Both the position numbers and the translations under genes were made by a program. The notes beneath the pieces are model-generated. The model was not told where the DNA came from and did not search any database. It was given only the letters and a program-made list of their open reading frames with translations. 6,842 bases of DNA from Planctomycetota bacterium (GTDB lineage: Bacteria; Planctomycetota; PLA2; JAEUHO01): assembly GCA_024639415.1 (NCBI GenBank), contig JAHEIK010000180.1, positions 1 to 6,842 of the forward strand, in the 5' to 3' direction. Positions 1-6,600 of the stretch are shown one piece after another (the stretch's first letter is position 1; each line of letters opens with the position of its first letter).

Positions 1-447
1 AGCGGACACGAGTGCATGCCGACCGTGCGCATCGACGAGCAGGGACCGTTCGGCCGCAACGTCGCACTGTCCGCCGCCATCCGCGAGGCCGTCCGGAACG
101 CAGGCCACACGACGCCCGTCGTGACAGCCGGCGGCATCTGCACCTTCGAGCAGGCCGAGGGCATCCTGCGGCGCGGAGAAGCCGACCTGATCGGCAGCGC
201 CCGCCAAGCCCTGGCCGACCCCGACTGGTTCCGCAAGGCACGTCTCGGTCACGGCAGCTCCGTACGTCGCTGTGCCTTCACCAACTACTGCGAAGGTCTC
301 GACCAGGTCCACAAGCAGGTCACGTGCAAGCTCTGGGACAAGGACTTCCAGCAAGACGACCCGGACGTCCAGCTCGCCCACGACGGCCGCCGTCGGCTCG
401 TAGCGCCTCCCTGGCCCCCCCCTGCGGGGGCAGAATCCGCCTCCTGA
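1..447 (+). CDS. NADH:flavin oxidoreductase, Old Yellow Enzyme family (C-terminal part, 5' truncated)
   Basis: The frame is open from base 1 to the TGA at 445-447 and gives 148 residues, so the gene starts before the window. The ATG at 16 is internal, because the frame continues upstream of it. Seen: VVTAGGICT (residues 40-48) and LIGSARQALADPDW (63-76) are the two C-terminal phosphate-binding signatures of the FMN-binding TIM barrel in Old Yellow Enzymes. A cysteine-bearing segment follows (C91, C97, C109), then LWD and a tail with DGRRRLVAPPW. Family knowledge: these FMN enzymes use NAD(P)H to reduce activated C=C bonds or related substrates in the cytoplasm. Substrate cannot be told from this fragment, and the catalytic residues lie upstream. 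The gene points the same way as the epimerase but is separated by a gap with a hairpin, so I infer it is a separate unit. The family call is firm. Confidence 0.88.
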   Translation, partial: SGHECMPTVRIDEQGPFGRNVALSAAIREAVRNAGHTTPVVTAGGICTFEQAEGILRRGEADLIGSARQALADPDWFRKARLGHGSSVRRCAFTNYCEGLDQVHKQVTCKLWDKDFQQDDPDVQLAHDGRRRLVAPPWPPPAGAESAS

Positions 448-474
448 CGGCCCGAGGCTGGGTCTGAAGGTTCG

Positions 475-499
475 CCCCCCGATCAGTCGATACGGGGGG
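475..499 (+). terminator. G/C-rich hairpin after the flavin oxidoreductase, possible terminator
   Basis: An inverted repeat pairs CCCCCCG (475-481) with CGGGGGG (493-499). The stem extends by ATC (482-484) with GAT (489-491), with A492 bulged and an AGTC loop. It sits between two same-strand genes, 28 bp after the oxidoreductase stop. No T-tract follows, so it is not a canonical intrinsic terminator. It could act as an imperfect terminator or as a 3'-end stabiliser. It also covers the first base of the alternative GTG (499) in the epimerase frame, which argues against starting there. Confidence 0.35.
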
Positions 500-507
500 T
501 GGTTCGT

Positions 508-513
508 GGGAGG
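508..513 (+). promoter_or_regulatory. Ribosome binding site for the epimerase
   Basis: GGGAGG lies 6 nt before the ATG at 520. It decides the start in favour of 520 over the in-frame GTG at 499, which has no comparable purine-rich site and adds seven residues not needed by the Rossmann fold. Confidence 0.6.
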
Positions 514-519
514 TCCGGC

Positions 520-1446
520 ATGGCGATCGATCTGGTAACGGGTGGCGCAGGCTTCATCGGCAGCGCCCTGGTGCGCGAGCTGCTGGCGGCCGGACGCACC
601 GTGCGCGTCCTGGACGACCTCTCGACGGGACGTCGCGAGAATCTGACCGGCCTCGACATCGAACTGGTCCAGGGCGACATCGGCTGCCCCGACACCGTCG
701 AGCGCTGCATGGAGGACGTGCGGGCCGTCTACCACCTGGCGGCCATCGCGAGCGTCCCGCGCTCGGTCGACGAGCCGGCGTTCTCGACCCGTGTAAACGT
801 GGAAGGCTTCGTCAACGTCCTCGAGGCCGCGCGGCGCCGGACCGGCGTGCGCGTCGTCTTCGCATCGTCCAGCGCGATCTACGGCAACGACGGCCCCTTC
901 CCCAAGGAGGAGGCCCACGCGCCGCACCCCGCGAGCCCGTACGCATTGCAGAAGCTCGTGGGCGAGCAATACGCGGCCGTCTACGCGGAGTTGCACGGTC
1001 TGCAGACCGTGTGCTTGCGGCTGTTCAACGTGTTCGGCCCGCGCCAGCGGCCCGACTCGGACTACGCCGCCGTCATCCCCGCGTGGATCCACGCCCTCGA
1101 CCACGCCGGCACCTTGCGCGTGTTCGGCGACGGCGAGCAGACCCGCGACTTCGTCTTCGTCGAAGACGTGGCTCGGGCATTCCGCAAGGGCGGCGAACTC
1201 GACGCGCCCGGCACGTGCTCCATCTTCAACGTCGCCACGGGTGTCCGCTCCTCCCTGCTCGACCTCGTGCATGCCTTGGGCAGCGCGAGCGGCCGCAAGC
1301 CCGATGTGTCGCACGAGCCCGCGCGGGACGGCGACGTGAAGCACTCGTGGGCGGCCGTCGCTGCGGCCCAGCGCGCGCTCGGCTGGCACGCGCAGGTCGA
1401 CCTCCGCGTCGGCCTGCAGACCACGTGGACGTCGACCGCGGCCTAA
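520..1446 (+). CDS. NAD-dependent UDP-sugar 4-epimerase, likely UDP-GlcNAc/UDP-GalNAc type (PelX-like by context)
   Basis: The product is 308 residues, normal for an extended short-chain dehydrogenase. Seen: the nucleotide-binding TGGAGFIGS at residues 7-15; an acidic pair D32-D33 after the second beta strand, placed to bind the NAD ribose; HLAAIASVPRS (72-82); FASSSAIYG (114-122) carrying the catalytic Ser; the catalytic pair Y141/K145 in YALQK; RLFNVFGPRQ (167-176) followed by YAAVIPAWI (182-190); and FGDGEQTRDFVFVEDV (202-217). Family knowledge: the VPRS, FGPRQ and YAAVIP segments are typical of epimerases acting on N-acetylated UDP-hexosamines (WbpP/Gne group), so UDP-GlcNAc to UDP-GalNAc is the best guess; UDP-Glc/UDP-Gal or a decarboxylating relative remain possible. 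It is probably cytoplasmic. Its place before a PelA-like deacetylase suggests it supplies UDP-GalNAc for a Pel-like polymer, as PelX does. The ATG was chosen for its GGGAGG site. The epimerase family is near certain; the substrate is moderate. Confidence 0.9.
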   Translation: MAIDLVTGGAGFIGSALVRELLAAGRTVRVLDDLSTGRRENLTGLDIELVQGDIGCPDTVERCMEDVRAVYHLAAIASVPRSVDEPAFSTRVNVEGFVNVLEAARRRTGVRVVFASSSAIYGNDGPFPKEEAHAPHPASPYALQKLVGEQYAAVYAELHGLQTVCLRLFNVFGPRQRPDSDYAAVIPAWIHALDHAGTLRVFGDGEQTRDFVFVEDVARAFRKGGELDAPGTCSIFNVATGVRSSLLDLVHALGSASGRKPDVSHEPARDGDVKHSWAAVAAAQRALGWHAQVDLRVGLQTTWTSTAA

Positions 1447-1482
1447 CGTGCGGATACGTCGTGCAGCGGGATACCTAACGTG
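1442..1482. repeat. Pair of 9-bp direct repeats (CCTAACGTG)
   Basis: CCTAACGTG occurs at 1442-1450, spanning the epimerase stop codon, and again at 1474-1482. The copies start 32 bp apart, about three helical turns. A shorter GGATAC motif also occurs twice (1452-1457 and 1469-1474). This could be a tandem regulator site ahead of the deacetylase gene or a chance duplication; the sequence alone cannot decide. Confidence 0.3.
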
Positions 1483-1578
1483 GGCTCCCGGACTGCGAAC
1501 GACACGGCGATAGGGGAAGTCATCCCGGTATAGTCCCCCCGGCGCGACTGCGGCATGGCCGCTCGCGGGGAGGCTCAG
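1447..1578 (+). other. Intergenic gap before the deacetylase, with a weak promoter-like element
   Basis: This 132-bp gap is long enough to hold a promoter. TATAGT at 1529-1534 resembles a sigma70 -10 box, but the best-placed upstream hexamer (GCGATA, 1507-1512, spacer 16) matches TTGACA at only three positions, so the case is weak. A short inverted repeat, GGGA (1514-1517) with TCCC (1523-1526), lies just upstream of the -10-like hexamer. A run of six C follows at 1535-1540. No RNA gene or small ORF with support is seen. An alternative ATG for the next gene lies inside the gap at 1555. Confidence 0.25.
1567..1573 (+). promoter_or_regulatory. Ribosome binding site for the deacetylase
   Basis: GGGGAGG is followed by a 5-nt spacer and the ATG at 1579. 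It decides the start. The in-frame ATG at 1555 lacks a good site, and starting there would put eight extra residues in front of an otherwise well-formed signal peptide. Confidence 0.65.
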
Positions 1579-3687
1579 ATGCGACGCGGCCACAGCGGGA
1601 CGGTCCTGCGAATCGTCCCGGTGCTCCTCCTTGCCCTGCTTGCTGCGGCGACGGGGCACGGGCCCTCCGCCGGCGCTGCGGAGAGCGACCGCAACCTCGT
1701 GCGCCGCGAGATCATCGCGCTCTTCGACGGCCAAGACCAGGAGGACGTCCCCGACGACCAACGTCCCATCTGGTCCCTGCTCCAGCTGCCGCTCAATCAC
1801 CTGGGCTTGCGGGTGCGTACCCACGACATCCGGCTGGGCCCGCCGCCGGTTGCTTGGCTGCCCACTGCCCGGGCGGTCCTCACGTGGTTCCGTCCTGGGC
1901 TCGAGGCGCCGCCCTGGCTGTGGCCCTGGCTCGAGAAGCACGTACCGGCCGCGAAGCTGCGCGTCGTGCACTTCCAGCACCTCGGCTGCTTGGCTACCGG
2001 CGCGGAGGATCGCGAGCGCCTGCAGCGCTGGCTGGGACGCTTCGGCCTCGAGTGGCGCGCCGGCTTCGTAAACCGCCGGATGCGCATCGAGACCACGCTC
2101 GAGAGCGAAGCCACCTGCGCGATGGAGGCCGATCCCCGGCGCTACGCGCTCCACCAGGGACCCGCCAACACGTCCAAGGACAACCGCGTCTGGGTCCAGA
2201 CCCGTGATCGCAGCAATCCGACGGACGTCCGCTCGCCCGTCGTCACGGGCCCTTGGGGTGGAGTTGCCCTTGCGCCCTGGACCGTGCGCAGCGGCCTCAC
2301 GCCCGGCGGCCGGCGCTGGCACCTGGATCCCTTCGCGTTCCTGCGCACCGCGTTGGGCATGGAGCGAATCCCCGCCCCCCATCCGTCCGTCTTGAACGGC
2401 CGCCGCATGTTCATGCTGCACGTCGACGGCGACGGCTTCGAGAGCATCTCGACTGCGCGGCTGAACACGCCCGCGGCCAAGGTCTTCCTGGACGAGATCC
2501 TCGACGTCTATCGCCTTCCCGCGACCGTCAGCATCATCGTCGCCAGCCTGACGAAGGATCTCCGCGTGGCCGAAGCCACGGACAGCATGCGCCTTGCCAC
2601 CGAGATCCTGAATCGGCCCTACGTAGAGGCCGCGAGTCACGGCGTGCTGCATCCGTACCGCTGGGCGGCGCCGTGGGCACCCGGTCGCCCGCCCCTGAGC
2701 ACACTGCCCTACAAGAGCCTGCAGCACTACGACTACAGCCCGGTCGCCGAAGTACGGGATTCGGTGGAGTTCATCAACGACCGCCTGCTGCGTGACGGCA
2801 AGCGCTGCCAGGTGATGCTCTGGACCGGCGACTGCCTGCCTCCGCGGGAAGCGATTCTCGAGTGCGCGCGGCACGACTGCCTCAACCTCAACGGCGGCAC
2901 GTTCCGCTGGGACGACGCGCACAGCTCGGTCGGCTATGTGTCCCCCTGGGTGCGGGAGGTCGGAGGCGCCGTCCAGGTCTGCGCAGGCGCGGCGAACGAG
3001 AACGAGTTCCCGGGCTACTTCACGACCAACCCAGGAGCGTTCGCACACATCGGCGCCACGATCGAGCGCACAGGTAGGGGGCGCATCCTCAAGCCCGCCA
3101 ACGTCTACGTGCACTTCTACAGCGCAGAGACCAAGCCGCGCCTCGACACGCTGAAGGCGCTGCTCGAACGCTGGGTGCGCCGGGAGCCGACGGCGCCCGT
3201 CCACGCCTCCGCCTACGCCGCTGCCGTGATCAGTGCCCGCTCTGTCCAGGTGCACAGGACCAAGGGCGGCTGGTCGGTACGCGGCATGGGCACGTGCCCC
3301 ACGCTGCGCATCGACGACGAGGCACGGCACGTGGACTTCCAGCGCTCTTCGGGTGTGCTGGGAGCACGCCGCATCGGCGGTTCCCTGTACATCCATCTTG
3401 CCGCCCCCGACGCAGAGATCCGGCTCGCGCCGGCGCCTCCGGCAAGGCCGCATCTCGTCGAGGCCAACCACGCCGTGCGCGAGGGCGCCCTCGCAGAACG
3501 CTCGGTCGCGCTCGTCTCGCAGGCCCACGTGGAGCGCGTGTTGGTCTTCGGCGGCTTTCCGCCGTCCTCCACGCTCAAGGTCGTTCGCGGTGACGTGACA
3601 TCGAAGCAGACCGCCGACGAGCGCGGACGCGTCAGCCTGCGCCTGCCCGCGGGCGGGCCCGAGCGCGTCGAGGTGCGCCTACCGTGA
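1579..3687 (+). CDS. Secreted polysaccharide deacetylase, PelA-like (deacetylase half, no hydrolase domain)
   Basis: The product is 702 residues. Seen: a signal peptide with a basic start (MRRGHSGTVLR), a hydrophobic core (about residues 12-26) and small residues near 30-35, without a lipobox Cys, so a soluble periplasmic or secreted protein. Residues about 40-165 look like an alpha/beta Rossmann-type domain (EIIALFDG, VLTWFRPG, VVHFQHLG). A deacetylase domain spans about 275-540: HVDGDGF (281-287) gives D283 and D285; SHGVLHP (353-359) gives an HxxxH pair, H354/H358; WTGD (415-418), NGGTFRWDD (438-446) and VYVHFYS (509-515, H512) follow. The remaining 160 residues appear beta-rich. Family knowledge: the D..D and HxxxH pattern matches the metal-binding and catalytic residues of PelA, a CE4-like enzyme that partially deacetylates the GalNAc-rich Pel polymer in the periplasm. 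P. aeruginosa PelA (about 950 residues) also has an N-terminal glycoside hydrolase; there is no space for one here. The stop overlaps the TPR gene start, so coupled translation is likely. The deacetylase call is strong; the PelA call is moderate. Confidence 0.85.
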   Translation: MRRGHSGTVLRIVPVLLLALLAAATGHGPSAGAAESDRNLVRREIIALFDGQDQEDVPDDQRPIWSLLQLPLNHLGLRVRTHDIRLGPPPVAWLPTARAVLTWFRPGLEAPPWLWPWLEKHVPAAKLRVVHFQHLGCLATGAEDRERLQRWLGRFGLEWRAGFVNRRMRIETTLESEATCAMEADPRRYALHQGPANTSKDNRVWVQTRDRSNPTDVRSPVVTGPWGGVALAPWTVRSGLTPGGRRWHLDPFAFLRTALGMERIPAPHPSVLNGRRMFMLHVDGDGFESISTARLNTPAAKVFLDEILDVYRLPATVSIIVASLTKDLRVAEATDSMRLATEILNRPYVEAASHGVLHPYRWAAPWAPGRPPLSTLPYKSLQHYDYSPVAEVRDSVEFINDRLLRDGKRCQVMLWTGDCLPPREAILECARHDCLNLNGGTFRWDDAHSSVGYVSPWVREVGGAVQVCAGAANENEFPGYFTTNPGAFAHIGATIERTGRGRILKPANVYVHFYSAETKPRLDTLKALLERWVRREPTAPVHASAYAAAVISARSVQVHRTKGGWSVRGMGTCPTLRIDDEARHVDFQRSSGVLGARRIGGSLYIHLAAPDAEIRLAPAPPARPHLVEANHAVREGALAERSVALVSQAHVERVLVFGGFPPSSTLKVVRGDVTSKQTADERGRVSLRLPAGGPERVEVRLP

Positions 3688-6600
3688 ATCTCAGGCGTAT
3701 CGAGATCCTCGTGTTCGTGGTCCTGGGCTTGGGCGCCCTCGCGTTCCTGCTCATCACGAGCCGCGACACCGATCCGGTGGACCGCTACACCGGTCGGCGC
3801 CTGACGCTCAAGGACGACGTCGTGGACGAAGCTCGCGCTTCGGGATCCGTCCGCAAGGCAGCCGCGATCCTCGAGCGACGACGCGGCGAGTTGGAGAACG
3901 AGCGCGACCTCGCTGCTGAGCGGGCGATCCTGCGCACCGAGCTGTCCGACGAAGCCGCCCCGCCTCCGTCAGCCCACCCGCGCCGTGCGGCCATTGGCAC
4001 GGCGATCGCCGATCGACCGCGCGCCTACCGGGAGATCGACGCGAGCCTCGCGCAGCGCCTGCCGGCGGCCCAGGTCTCGCAACTGCTCGCCCGAGCCGCA
4101 GCCGACGACGAGGTCGCCGCGGCCACGGAGGGCTTCTTTGCACCCCGGGAGGGCAGACCGGAGGCCGCGCCGAGTGAGGTGGACGGCGCCGCGGCCGCCC
4201 TGCTGGCACGGACGCGCGCCCAAGCCCACACACCCACTGCGGCCGAGGCGCGCAAGATCGCCTTGGGCTACATGCAGGCCGGCCGACTACGCGCTTGGCT
4301 GCGCTGGCTGCGCCGTGCCTTCGCCGCCGATCCCGCAGACGTGCGCAACGTCCAGCCCCTCGCGGCGGCGCTCGTCGCGGCAAAGCGGCAGAAGGAAGCC
4401 TTGCTCGTCACCTCGGCCGTCGAGGCGCCGCCGGACCCCGCCGTGCTCACGCTGCGCGCGCAGATCGCCACGTGGCTCGGGCAGCTGCGTGTGGAGGCCA
4501 GCGCCCTCGAGGCCCTGCTGTCCGTCACGGACGTCGTGGAGCGACGCGAGCGGCTGATCCAGGTCCTCCGCGTGCTCGGACGCAGCGCCGAAGCCGTGCC
4601 CCATGCGCGCCGGCGTGCCGAGCAGGAGCCGACGCGCGAAAACCACGATCGCGCCGTCACGCTGGCGCTCGAAGGTGGCCGCCTGGAGCTTGCTCTGACC
4701 ATGCTCGCGGACCTCGCGGGCGGCGATTCCGACACGCGGCATTGGCACGAGCGGATCGTGCGCGTGGCGCTCAACGACCTCCGCTACGACCGTGCTCTAG
4801 CGTCACTCGAGAAGCTGGCCGCCGAGTATCCGGACGGACGCTTCTCCGACGACGAAGAAGCCACGTACGCGCAACAGCTGGAGGGGCTGCTGCGCATGCG
4901 CGGCGACGAGGCGCGCCTGCTGACGCTGCTCAAGGCTCGCCTGGCCGCTGCTGCGACGCCCGAGGAGCGGCGTTCGCTCGAGGACGACATCCTCTACCTG
5001 GCCGAGCGTCTGGAGCGGCCGGACGAGACCCGTGAGGTCCTGGCTGCGCGTCTGGAGCGCGTGCAGACGGCGGCCGAGTTCCTGCTGGAGTTCTGGGACT
5101 TCGAGACTGCGGGCCTCGCGGGTCGCATCGAGAAGGGGCTCCTGCTGCTGGACGGCCCCGACCTGACGCCGGTGACGGCGCGTGCGCTCCATGGGCTGCT
5201 CGAGAGCCGGGTGCCCGAGGCAGAGCGCCGGCCCCTGCTCGAGCGCATGCTGCGCCGCTTCCCCGGCGATCCGCTCTTCGAGACCCGCTACATGCTGCTG
5301 CTGGACTCGCAAGATCCGGGAGCGAGCGCCGCCCGCCTCGAGGAGCGCGTTCGCAAGCGCCCCAAGGACGCGGCGCTGACCAGCCTCTGGGTCCAGCGGG
5401 CTTCGTGGACGGAAGACCTCGAGCAGCAGGTTCGGGCACGCGAGGCCCTGCGAGCGCTCGTACCCGACGACGTCAACAACGTACGCATGCTGGCTGATCT
5501 CTACGAGGCCCTCCAGCGCAAGGACAAGGCGCTCGAAGCCTGGCGCTTCCTCGCCGAGCGCGCGGGTCCAGGCTCGGCGGTCGAGGGTCGCTACGTCGCG
5601 TCGCTGCTCGCGGCCGGTCGCAACGATGAAGCGCTTGCGATCCTGCGACGACGCGCCTCTTCGCCGGAGGCGAGCGCAGACGACGAGGTCCTCTTCATCG
5701 AAGGGCTGCTTGCCTTGGAGCGCTGGGAGGAGGCGCTCCCGCTGCTGCGCAAGCGCGCCAAGCATCCCCAAGCCGGCCCGAACACACGCAAGCGGTTTCT
5801 CGATCTCCTCCTGGCCACGGAGCGCTACGCAGAAGCCCTCCCCATCTTGCATGACCGGGCGGTCGCCTCCGGGGCGACCGACGTGGAGAAGGCCGCGTAC
5901 CTGGAGGCCCTGCTCGCTGCGGGCGACTACGAAGCGGCCCTGCCCTTCCTACGCGAGCGGGCTGCCGACTCCGCCGACGCAAGCCTCCGCCTGCTGCATG
6001 TACTGCAGGCGCTCGAGCGCAAGGACGAGGTTCTCGCGCTGATGCGCCGCCGCGCCAAGGCACCGGATGCCACGTGGGAGGACAGGCTGGCACTCGCGAG
6101 CGCCCTGCTCGGAGCAGAGCGCCAGGAAGAGGCTCTCGATTACTACGAGGAACTCGAGAAGGAGCGACCGGGCGAAGCCGGCATCCTCCTGCGCCTCGCA
6201 CAGATCCGCACGTGGACCGGTGCGCATGCAGCGGCGGTCGAGCCTGCGCGGCGCCTGTTGGCTCTCCCCTACGACGAGGAGGATGCTGCGCTACGGCGGG
6301 AGCGAGCGAGCGTGCACTTCCTTCTGGCGGAGGCTCTCGCGGCTCTGAAACGTCCCGGCGAGGCTCGCGCGCACCACCGCGAGACCGTGCTCCTCTTCGA
6401 GCGCAGCGGGCCGCTCGCGTCCGAGGAACGCAGGACGTACGCGACGGCGCTGGCACGTCTCGGCCGCGTCGATGCCGCGGGCGTCGTGTTCGAGACGTTG
6501 ATCACGGAGAGTCCTGGGGACCTGGGGCTGCGCCTCGATCACGCCGACGCGTATCTCGCGGCGAAGCGCAAGCGCGAGGCGCGACGCATCCTCGAAGCCG

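Noticed and set aside
12..467. A 151-codon plus-strand frame over the flavin oxidoreductase end
   Set aside because: It is out of frame with the recognisable FMN-binding motifs and its translation is Arg/Pro-rich.
499..519. GTG at 499 as the epimerase start
   Set aside because: Its first base lies in the hairpin stem, it has no good ribosome binding site, and the ATG at 520 has GGGAGG at ideal spacing.
1529..1534. TATAGT as a confident sigma70 promoter
   Set aside because: No convincing -35 hexamer at 16-18 bp and no extended -10 motif; kept only as a weak note on the gap.
4295..5035. A 246-codon plus-strand frame overlapping the TPR gene
   Set aside because: An out-of-frame Arg/Ala-rich translation with no domain; the TPR frame is continuous through it, so there is no sign of a frameshift.
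4803..5852. A 349-codon open frame on the minus strand inside the TPR gene
   Set aside because: It lies antisense to a continuous plus-strand frame with clear TPR periodicity. Long antisense frames are expected in GC-rich coding DNA, and the translation shows no recognisable domain.
5695..6456. A 253-codon minus-strand open frame and neighbouring minus-strand frames at 3808-4383
   Set aside because: The translations are Arg/Pro/Ala-rich and low in complexity, typical of the wrong frame of GC-rich genes, and they lie fully within the TPR gene.
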